A stretch of DNA of 64,000 bases from Eleusine coracana subsp. coracana (lineage: Eukaryota > Streptophyta > Magnoliopsida > Poales > Poaceae). How positions within the stretch are numbered: the stretch's first letter is position 1; each line of letters begins with the position of its first letter. This document shows positions 32,060 to 44,517 of this stretch, piece after piece. The stretch covers positions 37,376,963 to 37,440,962 of the forward strand of contig CM064421.1 of NCBI GenBank assembly GCA_032690845.1, written 5' to 3'. A program made the translations under genes and the position numbers. The notes beneath the pieces are model-generated. The model was not told the origin of the DNA. It was given only the letters and a program-made list of their open reading frames with translations, and ran no database searches.

Positions 32060-33864
32060 TTGGCTTCGTCATGTGATCTCAATTCTGGTTTCTGAACGAG
32101 ATTAGGATGCTCTGCTCTGCATAACATAAATTGGCTCTGTGCAAGACCTGAATTTGGGCATTTGTGATCCATCTGTAGTACTAGTACCACAATAACTATT
32201 TGCGATGTATTTTTCTCTCGTTCTTGGTGTCTATGGATTCCATGGGTCACCAGTAGGATTGGAATGTGTTCTTCGGGGAATAAAGGTAGTGGTCAAGCCT
32301 TGGGAGAATGTGATGCTGCTGTATGATTCAGAGCTTATGTAACTGTACCCCCTTTCAAGTTTTGTTGGTTTTTACCTATCAAAATAAATTGGTATTGTTT
32401 GTTTCTTTCTCATATTCGTTTCCACAGAAACAAAATTGTGATTTTGGTGTTGTTTGTAGTACATTGAGACAGAATTGTACTAGATTGTTGCTATTTTCAG
32501 ATAGGTTGGTGTACGTTGATGACCAAGCACTGACCACACTTCCATGTGTCTGATGCTATAGTACTCTCATAAGATCTATTCTAGGTTGGTACAAGTGAGC
32601 ACCCAGTCGCAGAGTTCGGTGTGACGAAGTGTTTTTGCTGATTAAGCACACTAAAAAAACATATGTGCAGTGGGACAACCTTTTCAGTTCCTGATGGCCA
32701 AGCATACCTAAGCTCTAACAGTTTGCTCAGAGCAAGGTATGATTGTATTCAAATTGAAACTGATTCCTCCAGGCCGGTAAGACAGCTGAAGGCTGACGAG
32801 TTCATCATTTTCTAGATGACGTTCTGTTAGAGAGGTTAAGAGCTTCTTTACTTAAACTTTGTAAGGGTTGATATTTCCATTTGCTCCTGGATCATGTATG
32901 ATGTAACTCTGGTTTGAGCTGAGACCCGGATCAGTCAACTATTTGGCTGGATTTCCTCCCTGTATTAGTTGAGTTTGAGTTGTTTAATCACGTCTTATGA
33001 TCACCTTTCTTACTAGCCGTCAGGATACTTTTCTGGTCCATGTTTTCTCTTTTTTTATTTTGAGAGACGTGAAGAATCCGAACTTTGAAAGGCAAAAACT
33101 ATTGTTTGCTTGTCTGGTTCTGGCATGGTCAGCTATCAACAAACCTCTTAAGAGGAGTAGCACATTATATTACTATCACTTCGATCGGATTATGTAATCC
33201 ACGATAGAGGACGCTGGAGTTTTCGCTTGGAATTGCTAATCTATGGAACAAACTGGCAACTGGGGATACCTGAGGCAGCTCTGGTTTTCTAGTGATGCAT
33301 TTGTTTGGACCTGCAATTTGCCTGAAATGAATGTTGTTTTTCTTAATCTGGTAAAGGAAGAATGGGAACAGAACACAATCATTTGCTAGTGCTGAAATAG
33401 AGGTGTAAGCATATATATAATATAACATAGTAATAGTTTTGCATAACTACTTCAGTTCGTGTTCTTCTACCTTTTTTTTTTAAGAACAAGTTCGTGTTCT
33501 TTTCTATACATGGCAAGCAGGTGGATATGATGAATTGCTCAAGGAATCTGAAAAACGTAAATAAATAAATGGAAACAGACAACATGTACCCTAGGCCGAG
33601 GCCCATCTGCATTCTGGGTCTTTCCTGGGTTGTCGTAGCCTCGCAGGCCATGAGATTCGTGTGCCTTTCCGGTGAAGGGCCAGCCCATGGGCGTGGCTGA
33701 TGCAGGTTGGGCGGCCTGTAGTAGGAATGTGCGTGCATCTTAAGCAGACTTACTCCCCTCATAAAACCTACGCTAATCACCAGCGAGAAGAACACGTAAC
33801 CGACTAGAGCAGCAGCTTCCTCCGTTTCACCCCTGCCTCGTTTGCTCGATCTCCCAAGTGCGTG
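32060..33864. other. intergenic region between PSAT and the RH38 pseudogene
   Basis: The left ~300 bp is PSAT 3' UTR, with an AATAAA at about 32279. The rest is AT-rich spacer with short open frames and no recognisable domain. The last ~100 bp before 33865 is the leader of the helicase copy. Confidence 0.55.
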
Positions 33865-36800
33865 ATGGCCGACGCCGGCGGCAAGAAAGAGCCTGAGAAG
33901 AAGTCATGGGCGGACCTCGAGGAGGAGGAGGAGGCCAAGGCCAAGGCGGAGGCCGCAGCAGAGTCCTCTCGCTCGCCGCTCCTGAGGAAGAAGGCGGCGC
34001 GGAGGGCCCGCCTCTCCTCGATGACTCCGACGACTCCCAAATCCATGCCGTATGATTCTGTACCCATTCCATCGCCGCCAGCGCCCGCTGCTAGTCCTAT
34101 CCGATCTCCATAGCTGATTAGTTGATTGATGTTGATTGGTTGCGCTGCAGGTGACGTCGGGGGGCACTGTGTACGAGTCGGCCTCGACTTTCGAGGATCT
34201 GAAGCTACCGCCGGAGCTGCTCAAGGGGTTGCACGACGAGATGGGGTTCAACCGCCCGAGCAAGATCCAGGCCATCACCCTCCCCATGATTCTCACGCCG
34301 TCCTACAAGAACCTCGTTGCTTAGGCACACAACGGCTCCGGCAAGACCACCTGCTTCGTCCTGGGCATGCTCAGCCGCGTTAACCCCAACCTCAAAATCC
34401 CCCAGGCCATCTGCATTTGCCCCACTAGGGAGCTCGCACAGCAGGTCACTTAACTCTTTTCTATGCTCGCATATTGGTATTGTGATCCTCGTTTGCTATT
34501 GGATGGAACTCTGCAATATATTGTGCTGAATTTGCTTGACTGAACTGTGCAGAACAAGGCGGTGCTCATGAGGATGGGCAAGTTCACAGGCATTACCTGT
34601 GCCTGTGCAATCCCGCCAGCTCAAAAGGATTATGTGTCAATCTCTAGGATGCCTCCAATTACTGACCAGGTGATCGGCACTTCCGGGACATTATCAAGTG
34701 GATTACCCATAAGAAGCTACCCACGAGGGAGATCAAGTTACTTGTGTTCGATGAGGCAGACCACATGCTTGCTGAGGTATGTCTTGCATCCTGTTGTATT
34801 TTGATTGTGTCCAGGACTGATAATTCCTAGGGTTCTGCATTGTTAGACATAGGGTGCATTGATGGTGTAGCAGTGAGAAATTCATGTGGGGGTAGGGGTA
34901 GATTCCTCGGGGGAAACATGCATCAAGAGGTAGATTGTTAGCTTTTTGGGACAAAGAATCAAGAAGGGTAATGAGCATAAGATCTATAGATACCTTCTTT
35001 GTAGCAGTAATTGATGAGTTTAAAGACTGTCACAGTGATGCTGCTATGAGGCTAGGCGTTTCCAGACAACACTAGGGACCAATTATCTTTTAGGTAGGTT
35101 CAAGTAGATTGGGAAAAAAAATCGTGTCCTGTTTGCTGAAACGATTTGGCCTTTCCAAGAGGTTTGATAGTAAATTATCTCTATTTCTGCTCTCTAAACT
35201 AGATCAGGGATCCAATGTTTTGTTTTTATGACAATTTCCTGTTTGCTACTGGATTGCTGTTAATTAATTCGTTAGTTAGTTGTGATGTATTGTATGAGAT
35301 AGTCTTTATAAATGAAAGAAGTCCAGTTCCTTAAGGTAGTTAATGCTTTTCTTACAGGATGGCTTTAGGTCTGATTCTGAAAGGATCATGAGGGATATAC
35401 AAAAAAGTGCTGGTGGTTGTCAGGTAACACATTTCTATTCACATAGTGTATTGGTTTTATCACATAAAACTGCTTATCTGTGACTTAAAAAGGTGCATTG
35501 GTAAAAAATTGTTTACCTATATGCTTTATATGAAAAATATATGGAAGGTTATCAAGGGTATGATCTTGTGATAGGGATTTTCTTACACTTTGTGCTTATG
35601 TCGTTTTTTTACTGAAGAACCTTATTAATTACTGGTGAGGAAAACAGAGCTTAGTACCTTTTTTTTCTCTCTAATACACACGAGAGCTGTGAATCTTTGT
35701 ATTAATATAGAAGGAAAACAGAGCATATTAATGAAAAGACCATCCCTGAATGCAGTTTATTTACCCTACAAAGTCAACTAACTAATAGTGACATTAACTT
35801 CCTACTTAAAAGGGAAATTTGTATGTATTTTGCTAGTTTGGGTGATGGAACCGATTTACTTCGGTTTTAAACTAGCCTATCGAGTTGGTAAATCATATTT
35901 GGACTTCCTTGTCACTATTTATTACTCATGCCCATGCCATTGATTATTCTTGTCCATTTGTTTCGGATGAAGTTGGCAAGACATATTTGTTTATCCATCT
36001 ATCAAGCTTATTTCATATCTCTTCAACTCTATTTCTGCCAGGTTCTTCTCTTTTCTGCAACCTTCAATGAGAAGGTGAAGGATTTTGTTACAAAGGTCAT
36101 ACGGGATGGAAACCAAATTTTTGTGAAGAAGGAAGAACTAACTTTGGAAAAAGTAAAGCAATATAAAGTTCAAATCCCTGATGAGACGGCAAAAATAGAG
36201 GTTATTAGGGACAAGATCTTTGAGTTCGGGCAAAAAGTTGGTCAGGTTATCATCTTTGTTAAAACGAGGCAAAGTACTAAGAATGTACGCAATGCTTTGA
36301 CGAGAGAGGACTATGTGTGCTCCTCAATTCAAGGATCCCTTGACCAATCTGAGAGGGAAAAGATAATACAGGAATTCAAAGATGGGTACACCAAGGTTCT
36401 TATATCAACAGGCGTTCTTGCTCGAGGGTTTGACCAAGCACAGGTATTATTTGGTGTGGCGCTTGCTTTACACTGCATCAATTACAATTTTTCTCATTCT
36501 AAGTTTTTTTTTCTACTTAAAGGTGAATCTGGTCATCAACTATGACATGCCAATCAAATATGGTACGAGAGATGAACCTGATTATGAAGTGTACTTGCAT
36601 AGGGTCGGCAGAGCTGGACGCTTTGGCCGAAAAGGTAATTTATCTGTGGCTCTTGTGTATAATTGTATGCGGGGATGCAATTGTACATTATTACTACATT
36701 ACAGTATCTTGATCAACATTTTAGCTAGTTGTGTTGTAGTTAAGGAATCAAATGAGCTTAGGGTCATGCTCAAGAACCTTCACATTGGCTTAATAGAAGA

Positions 36801-37127
36801 AAAAAATTGTAGAAAAAAATGAACCCCTGATCAAATTAGTATAACTATTTGCATATTCGCTCGATGTTCCTAATTGTGAAACCATTGCTGCTGACAGGTG
36901 CTGTGTTCAACTTACTATGTGGTGAAACAGATAATGTTGTGATGAGGAAGATAGAGGACTACTTCCAGCACCAAGTACCAGAGGTAATATGGTTCATATG
37001 ATGCAATGGTTGTCCTTTTATCTTAAATAAACTTGTACTTACACTATTTTATCAATTTTAGGTCCGAAACTGGAAAAGTGAGGAAGATTTTGAGACTGCT
37101 CTCAAGGATGCAGGTTTACTTGAGTAG
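33865..37127 (+). pseudogene. RH38: pseudogene of DEAD-box RNA helicase RH38 (LOS4/DBP5)
   Basis: RH38/LOS4 is the plant DBP5, an ATP-dependent helicase for mRNA export at the nuclear pore. The copy keeps its introns, so it is not a processed pseudogene. Exons: 33865-34049, 34151-34444, 34553-34776, 35358-35423, 36042-36443, 36523-36634, 36898-36983, 37062-37127. Lesions: (1) exon 1 changes frame between the KAEAAAESS region and the conserved LLDDSDDSQIHA; (2) an in-frame TAG at 34322-34324, just before the Walker A motif AHNGSGKTT; (3) exon 3 is 224 bp, with one codon missing in TDQV(V)IGTSG and a 1 bp loss after GTSGTL, so DEADHMLAE is out of frame; (4) motif V reads STGVLARGFD where family members have Asp in place of that Gly. 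Exons 4-8 are open and well conserved (SATFNEKVKDF, SSIQGSLDQSE, VYLHRVGRAGRFGRKG). Confidence 0.88.
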
Positions 37128-37842
37128 CCTATCCCAGAAACATGTTAGCAGATGCGCTCTCTGTTCAGGATAGTTCACCGGTTATTATTTGCTGAGCCAG
37201 CTGCCACAGCGCTATTGTGTTCTGCTCGTCTTGGCACCAGCACTGGTTGTTTGAAGCAGAAAGTTGTGTCTGGAGTTTTGCAACATTTTTTATGCTAGAG
37301 TTTTTTTTTTCTAATACGGAGAAAGCCGTTTCTCCCATCGTGTAATCGGCAGTAGCGCATGTTTTTATCAGCATTACCATCCGAAACTGTAAATGTGGTT
37401 GAACATTAAGATATGGTCGATGTCGAGATGCATGTCTTACGTCCTTGATCCTTGTGAGAAAAACAGAAAGTCTCTTGTATTGCTAGACGGATGATGATAG
37501 TGTAAAACGCCTGAATGTTGGACGGCCGGACCTGTGTTTTTAATGGAAGCTGTTTTGTTATGTGTAATCATGCAACGAGCAACGAGGCAGGGCATCATGG
37601 CAGAAAATGGCATATGCCACTACCGCGCAAGCCATGCTCTGTCTGATGGAGTGACCGACTGACGTTATTGAGAGAATGAAAATGAGATACACTTGTTCAG
37701 TTACTGTCATGTCGAACGACCTATTTCCTCTGTAAATTTATCTTATATCCCAATCCATCAATTACAGGAGAACACGAAACCCAACAACATAATACGTCGA
37801 ACCCATGATTTTGTTCAACCAAAAAAGAAAAAAAAGATAAAG
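37128..37842. other. convergent intergenic region
   Basis: This lies between the RH38 pseudogene end and the stop codon of the minus-strand NDH-subunit gene, so it holds two 3' flanks. No additional feature is recognised. Confidence 0.6.
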
Positions 37843-39134
37843 TTACAAGTTGTCATGCTCAATGACCTGTGCTCCCCGCCACTCCTCGCCGGGGTTGACG
37901 ACCACGGGCACCAGCATGGACGCCGCCCCCGTGCAGAGAAAGTAGTCTGTGCCGAACTTCTCGTACATGCCTCCCGGGCTGCATAGGTAAAAGTCCTCGA
38001 AACCTAATCGCACCAGTCTGAACCCCAGCCCGCTATACTGCAAATCGTAATAATGCACGTGTATCAGTAACCTCTGGTTCAAGATCGAGAATGAACATTA
38101 GTAATAATTAAGCAATCGTAAATCGTTACCTGGTCGATGGTGATGAACTTTGAGGGCGCGGTGCTGTAGATGCGCTTCTTCCTCTCCTCCGGCGGTGCGG
38201 CGTACACCCTGCTGACCTTCTTCTTGAGGATGGTGTATTGGTTCTCCTCGACGACCCAGACGCCCTGCCGTGGCTCCTCGTCGCCGGAGGAGAACCAGCC
38301 ACCGGAGTCCTCCCGCTTCATGGCCTCCGCGGGCGTGAGGACGGCAAAGTCGGCGGCCGGCGGCGCGAGGGAGGCGTAGGGGCAGCCGCGGAGGCCCTCC
38401 ACCGCCGTGCCGTTGCGCTTGTCGAACTTGATGTGGCTCAGCACCGCGCTCGTCAGCTCCACGGGTTTCGTGCCCGTGTTCCGCACGATCAGCGCCGTCG
38501 CCATGCTCAGCGGGTACAGCGTCACCACGTACGAGATGTCCAGCTTGCCCTTGGTGCAACCCAGTTCAACCTGTCATTCCATTCAGGGATTGTATTAGAA
38601 ATGTTGCTACAAAGTTCATGTGAAAATTGTTCAAGTTCTTTTTTTCGACGAAAACAAAAGCAAATTCTTTTTCTGCAATAATTAAATACGAGTATGTACC
38701 TGCACTGCATCGAGGGAGTCGGAGTCCACATCCTTGACAGTCCACTCGGACCCGGCGAGCAGCGCCTCGGTGGCGCCCTTGGAGGACACCTGGTTGAGCA
38801 CGAGGCCGAGGCCGCCCTTGAGCTTGGCAGGGTCGCCCACCGTGTACAGCACCTCCCGGCAATCGTCCTTCTCCTTCCAGTACACCTTGGGCTTGTACGA
38901 CGTGACCAGGCCGTCGCCCAGCCGGAGCTGCAGCGAACTGCCGTTCCGCACGTTCAGCTCCGCCGTGGCGTTCCCGGCGGGGTCGGCGGCGAACTTGAGG
39001 CCCTTGCGGCCGAACGCCTCCTCCAGCGACTGCGGTGTCGACGCCGTGGCCACGGCGGCGGCGGCGGCGGAGGCGCGAACAGAGCGGCGCGCGCAGGAGG
39101 GGAGGTGGAGCGGGAGGATGGTGGAGGTGGCCAT
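37843..39134 (-). CDS. PnsB2: photosynthetic NDH subcomplex B subunit 2 (NDF2-like), chloroplastic
   Basis: PnsB2/NDF2 is a nuclear-encoded subunit of subcomplex B of the chloroplast NADH dehydrogenase-like complex, which drives cyclic electron flow around photosystem I. Three exons on the minus strand, 39134-38700, 38570-38130 and 38037-37843, give 356 residues. The first ~40 residues are a transit-peptide-like stretch (MATSTILPLHLPSCARRSVRA). The rest has the galactose-mutarotase-like fold typical of this protein: LNVRNGSSLQLRL, VTSYKPKVYWKEKDD, LDISYVVTLYPLSMATAL, HIKFDKRNGTAVEGLRGCPY. A Met at 39218 is also in frame, but the shorter start begins a normal transit peptide. The paralogue NDF5 shares the fold and is an alternative. 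Identification is from remembered family sequence. Confidence 0.75.
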
Positions 39135-39553
39135 TATTGCTGCGGAGAGCAGAGTGGAGTGAGGGGGATGGGAGAGGAGGAGCAGAGCGCCGCCCTCTCG
39201 AGACGAACCGGCTTTCACTGCAGCCTCATATCCATCGGGCGTCAGGATATAGTGTCTCTTTCTCCTTGTCGCTTCCCGCTCTTTTGGGCCTCTTTTATTT
39301 TTTCGTAACAGATATTAAACGGGTGGTACAAGTGTACAACGCGAGAGCAGAGCGAGCGAGCACACTGGAAGGAAACGATTGCTCGGCAGCTCTCACAAGC
39401 AATCCTTGTTCCGGGACCGAGCGCACTGACAAGAAATATTAACGTTCATCTTACTGCAGACGCGCTTCGGTGTCGCGACAACTCACGATTGTCAAGCGAC
39501 AATTTAAGACACATATGTTTATATAGTATTACAAATAGCAGAAGAACAAACTA

Positions 39554-39637
39554 GTCAGGATGGCCGAGTGGTCTAAGGCGCCAGACTCAAGTTCTGGTCC
39601 TCTAACGAGGGCGTGGGTTCAAATCCCACTTCTGACA
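39554..39637 (+). tRNA. trnL-CAA: tRNA-Leu (anticodon CAA)
   Basis: The 84 nt sequence folds as a class II tRNA. The acceptor stem GTCAGGA pairs with TTCTGAC (one G-T pair), with discriminator A. The D-arm region contains the A box TGGCCGAGTGG. The anticodon stem CCAGA/TCTGG carries the loop CTCAAGT with anticodon CAA. A long variable arm follows, then the T arm with the B box GGGTTCAAATCCC. The long variable arm and the anticodon identify leucine. It is a nuclear, intron-free gene; the sequence does not resemble plastid trnL-CAA. T runs follow as a Pol III terminator. Confidence 0.97.
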
Positions 39638-39641
39638 AGTC

Positions 39642-39659
39642 TTTTTCAATTTTTTTTTT
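39642..39659 (+). terminator. Pol III terminator of the tRNA gene
   Basis: T5 at 39642-39646 and T9 at 39651-39659 start 5 and 14 bases after the tRNA 3' end. Runs of four or more T end RNA polymerase III transcripts. Confidence 0.85.
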
Positions 39660-40742
39660 ATTTAATCACTTTTGCCACGCTGATTTGTAACGCATCATTG
39701 TCATCTCAATTTGCTTAATATAAAACTAAAAATTTTCCAGCGGATAAAATGGATTGTTGGGTTTCCACTTGCGATCCTGCTGCTACTGCGTTAACCTACG
39801 GCAGTCCACGACGCTACCCATCCGCATAATCCATCCACATCCAATCCAGGGCATGGTTTCAATGTTTTTCAATTTAGAGTTGAGATCGGATCAGCGGCAC
39901 GCCGGCACTCCACTGTAACGCTGATCCATAGTAGCTGGGCCGCCACCGAAGGCGTTGTCGACAGCTGGGACCGCCAGACCAGCAAGAGATTGGCGTCTTC
40001 CTGGACCGATCGTTCGAAACATCCTACCCCCTGTTCGCAGAGATACAGCACCTGGACCTATCTGTTAGTCTGACGCTGGAAGTACCAACAGGCACCAGTA
40101 ACAGTCTGTAACACCCACGGCACCACAACCAACAGGCACACAGGCGGCTTCAATGGGGATAACTTCGAACAAGCAAGGAATGATGCAAGCAAAGCAGTAC
40201 GCAACGCGCGCCACTTTGCTTCGTCATCTTTGCAACAACTACATAGTGGAGCACCGAGACGAATTCAGCATCATCAGGGACCAAAAAAAGCAAGAGACTC
40301 TGGTACATAATAAAACTAGTAAAGGGAAACCTCCAATCTAACCCACTTTCAGATCCACTCGATATAAAGGGGTATACTCTCCTCCACCGAATAACGCAAC
40401 ACGCACGCACACGGACGACACAAACAGCGCACGCACACATGGATCAAGCCAGACGGCCACAGCAAATTCCTTTGCCTTTTGTCTTGCCACAAGTTTCTGG
40501 CATCCTACTATTAAGCAGTCTTTGAGCTAAGCAAACTGAAACGGCAATACAGTAATAAAAAGGGAAACAAAAACTAATAACTAGCCAACCGCTCTCCAGG
40601 ATCCCTCTTGGGGCCTTGCTGCCAGTTCCACAGGTAGCCTACTAGATCACCAGTTCCTCCGGGACTGCATGTCAGGTTGAGGTCTTCAGGACCGGACCGT
40701 TCCTCTTCATGGCCAGCTAGGGAACTGTGGTATTCCATCAAG

Positions 40743-43700
40743 CTAACCAGTTTTGGTGGCAACACCATTGGCGACGACGGGTTTCTCGGCTGCTGATTGG
40801 GCCACCTTTGAGGCATAGGTAGCAACAGGAGCAGCAACATTCTCTGTGGGAGCCTTCAAATCTCCATTGACACCGTTTGGTACAGATATCTTTGGCTTCC
40901 CGTTAGCGACTTCCTGGTTTTGCTCTCCGATGACTGAAGTAGGAGCCCTGCTGTCCCATACCTGAATGATACAGATAATCAATACATAATACTAGAAGAC
41001 AAGCAATGGCATGCTGCTGAAATTTGAACTGATGATTAACAAGACCCAATCATACCTGTTTCTGGATCTGCTGGTATTTCACCCTTTTTTCCTGCATCAG
41101 CTTCTGGCGGCTCTCATAGAAAGTGAAGTCGTCTAGGATGGAGGTCTTACTCACATGCTCCTTAAATATCTTGAGCATTTGAAGGCCTTGTTCAAGGTGT
41201 ACCTGATATTTTTTTGTTGTTGAAATAAACTTAATAAGGAGAACAGCAAGAAACTGCCACTTTTGCAAGCCAGTATAAGTTAAACAGAAACCTTGACAAT
41301 GCTTACCTCTTGTGTGTCACGGCTGTTTGTGACAGGCTTGTTCTCATTATTCTCCAGGATGATGTGCTTCAGAATATTGTTAGGCACATCTTTGACAATG
41401 TGCCACTTAACAGAGAAGGAACCATTCCACTTGTCTTGTTGCCAGTACTCCAAGGTTTTCTCAAAATCAACAGCACCAGTCATTTCAGCAACACCAACAA
41501 ACTGGCCACTTGTATTCACCTGAAATTTTATCAAAGGGCATATCAGCATCAGGAAAATAATTTAAACATTCACAACGAAATAGCAAGCATGGAAAAACAT
41601 CCTTACCGAGAAAAACAAGAATATAGGACATGCAGAACCCTTTGACTGAGCTTCCTGGTAAGCAGCGTCAAGCTTCTTGTTTCCATTTGTGGTGCTGGCC
41701 CACACGTTGTATTTTATACTCTTGTGGATATCATCCTCACTGTAGGATTTGATGACAAAGAACTTAGCAGCATCATATTGAACAGGGAAGTCATCTCTGT
41801 TGAACAGTGCTTTATCAGGTACAGCACTATCATTCTTGCTTTCACCAGAAGGAAGGCTCTGCCCTTTTACAGCAATGGTAACAGTATGACCATACAATTT
41901 CTGGTTCTTGAAACGACCGGATCTAGGACCTCTGTTCAGCTCAATTGTCCCATCCTGACTCTCGTTTCCATAACCATAGTATCCATTACCACGGCCCCGA
42001 GGCCTGTACCTGTTATCCATACCAACACCCCATCGACCATATATCCTGGAATCGTATCCGTTGCTTCCATAAGCAAGACCTGTTTTCATCGAATTTCCAT
42101 ACTGAGTGTAAGGCCGAGGGCTTGTGTACATCCTATTGGGATATGTAGGAGCAGCTGATCCGGTTGTAGATGCAGGTCTTCGGTTTTGCGTACCCTGAAT
42201 CAAGGAAATACAAGAAAACACATTCAGCCATAAAAAATCAACTACGAAGACAAAAAGGCAAACAATCTTCTATTATCTAATCCATGTGTGCAAATCCATG
42301 TGCGCACCTTGAGTGTTAAAAGCAATTAGAACAGTACAAAAGATTATGCATACAACCTGCCAGCCTAATTAAGCAGCAATGTGATTAGCCTAGCAGGAAC
42401 CAAGCAGAAGCAATCATACCATAATTCAGTATATGAATAAACAAATAAATTATCGCTGAACTCACCATCTGCTGCGTTGTGGAGCTCTTGTTCTGATTTC
42501 TTGCCGAAGAAACATTACCATTGTATGTTGAGGACGGCATATAATTAGCTGTAGGTGTTCTTTGCGGTCCATTGGTATAAGCGGAAGTATCATACCATGC
42601 ATAGTGTGTTCCTGTGCTGTCATACCCATATGTCGAGTCCAGGTAACCAGCAGAGGGAACTCCACCTAGCAAGGGTGCCCTATAAGTTCCATCAGGCGTC
42701 AGTGATGAATTTTGGTGGCTTGACGCAAGGGGTACAGTTCCGCTGTTACTGTGAGCAGTACCATTAGGAACAACACCATTTGCGGTCGCTTTGGCAGGAT
42801 CTGATTTAGCTGCTGGCTTCTCAGGATTGACGGACGGCTGCACGTCGCCTTGAGTGGTAGAAGAAACTGGTGTAGGAGGCTGAAAGTATGCAGTTGGATA
42901 CTGGTACTGGGTGCCAAACATCTGGCCATCAACTGTTGGAACTGGAGAACTGGCAGGAGAGTAAGCACCGTAAGGAGCATACCCATATCCATAAATATCT
43001 CCATATACAGCCTGTGAGATTCCAAAGGCACATTAAAGCAGTTAATTGTACTGTTTCTGGATGAAGCGATGTGGGAAAAGGCATAAAAAACCAGAAGCAC
43101 AATTCTTATGACAAGATGTTAGTGGCAGACAAGAAATGCAAATACCTTAGAACGAGTTAATTGTGCATAGAGCAGAAGGAAAAAGAAAAGTCAAGCCAAA
43201 AAAATACACACCATACCCAAAAAGGAGGGCTGAATAGCTTTCTACTTATTACATATCCCACAATAGACTTGACAGTACAGCTACCAATAGCCAATAATAG
43301 CAAACAAATTGACTATCACTACATTGAGAATACGCCAGAACGCAGAATCATCAAGGGAATCAACACATGACTAGTTAAGGATAAGATACACTATGATAAC
43401 TTACTGGGGCAATCTCCACTCCATCTGGATTTAGATATCTCGGATAATCATCCCACTCGCTCATGGTGCCGTCGTAACCTGGATGAACACCATCAGAATT
43501 CAGTCAGCATAATACCAAAGCCAAATTAAACAGCGATCCAACTCCTACTGTCAGGACAAATAATTAGCTAGGATCACTGGAAGAGCCGAGCAAGCTGGGA
43601 CAAGATCACTTTTATATTTATTCTACGGCCCTCACCTCCATAGTAATACGCTGGCAGATAAAACAGGTTGGGGTCCATAAAGTCTTGAAGCACCGGCGTG

Positions 43701-44414
43701 ATGGACCGCTCCGGCGGGATGGACACGCTTAGCGGTTGGCTGGCTGCAGCACCCTATAGAATTGTTGAACAGGAAGAGAGGCAAATCAATCAGAATAACA
43801 TATCACCTGGAACCAATCATGAACATACACGGGACTACTGTTCTATCTCTACCTTCTTGGCACCCGCAGGCTCGGTAGCATCCGCCGCCTTGGGCTGCGA
43901 ATCCAAAGACAACTTCTGCAGCAGATCCGTGGCTTCTTTGCACAGCAAATCGACGAATTAAGGAGTATAACAACGATGTATCCAGATCCCAGGGCTATCC
44001 GAACTAAATCACAACGAGCGGTAGCAATAAAATCAATACTAAAAAACATGAAAAGATAATCTTTTTTGGCTTCCTGTAGCTTGCCACCAATAGGTAAAGC
44101 CTACAAACAGTGAAACACACCGATCTGTACCAGACAAGCAAGTAAACGCAGCAAGGACAGACAAGAGCAGCGGACACGGGGCCACCGGCCGGTCGGCGCC
44201 GGCGTAGCCACCACGAACGGCACAGCAAACCAAACACGACCCAACCAAGCAACCAACCAAACCCCTCAAACTCAAAGGCAAAACCTTTTACAAGCGGTTA
44301 GCACAGAAGGATACGATCCGCGACAGGGGCAGCAGCGGCAGGTGCCGGAGCAGCAGCAGGAGCGCCCGGTGCCGGCGCGGCGGCCGGGACCTGTGGCGGC
44401 GCGACGGCGGCCAT
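40743..44414 (-). CDS. YTH-domain m6A reader (ECT family)
   Basis: YTH proteins of the plant ECT family bind N6-methyladenosine in mRNA in the cytoplasm. Nine exons on the minus strand, 44414-44315, 43935-43853, 43753-43636, 43478-43405, 43011-42466, 42194-41607, 41519-41307, 41202-41056 and 40961-40743, give 695 residues with all phases joining. The N-terminus is Ala/Pro-rich, followed by ATDLLQKLSLDSQ and a Tyr/Gly/Pro-rich disordered region typical of ECT proteins. The YTH domain spans roughly residues 447-600 (DAAKFFVIKSYSEDDIHKSI). Its m6A-binding Trp cage is present: NVWAST, then EYWQQDKWNGSF. KWHIVKDVPN and LKIFKEHVSKTSILDDF complete the domain. The tail is rich in Ala, Val and Asn. 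ECT2/ECT3/ECT4 are the likely Arabidopsis counterparts; which one is undecided. Confidence 0.93.
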
Positions 44415-44491
44415 GGTGCGTGCAAGCAAGCGAGATCCCAACGGAGGCGACGGCGAGATCCGAGAGCGCCCGACCGGCCGAACCTTCTCCC

Positions 44492-44517
44492 CTCTCTCTC
44501 TCTCTCTCTCTCTCTCT
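44492..44517. repeat. (CT)n microsatellite in the YTH 5' region
   Basis: A run of 13 CT units about 80 bp upstream of the YTH start codon. It is probably in the 5' UTR or core promoter. Confidence 0.95.

Larger units (their letters stand above)
39135..40742. other. intergenic region with a tRNA gene
   Basis: The left part is the promoter of the NDH-subunit gene. The tRNA-Leu at 39554 is the only gene seen inside. The right part (about 40300-40742) is probably the 3' UTR of the minus-strand YTH gene. No other coding signal is convincing. Confidence 0.6.

Noticed and set aside
34151..37127. RH38 copy as a functional gene with sequencing errors
   Set aside because: Several independent lesions (frameshifts in exons 1 and 3, a nonsense codon, a codon loss and a motif V change) cluster in one copy; errors alone are unlikely, though resequencing could still test this.
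39554..39637. Plastid-derived tRNA-Leu insertion
   Set aside because: The sequence has a eukaryotic nuclear form and does not resemble plastid trnL-CAA.
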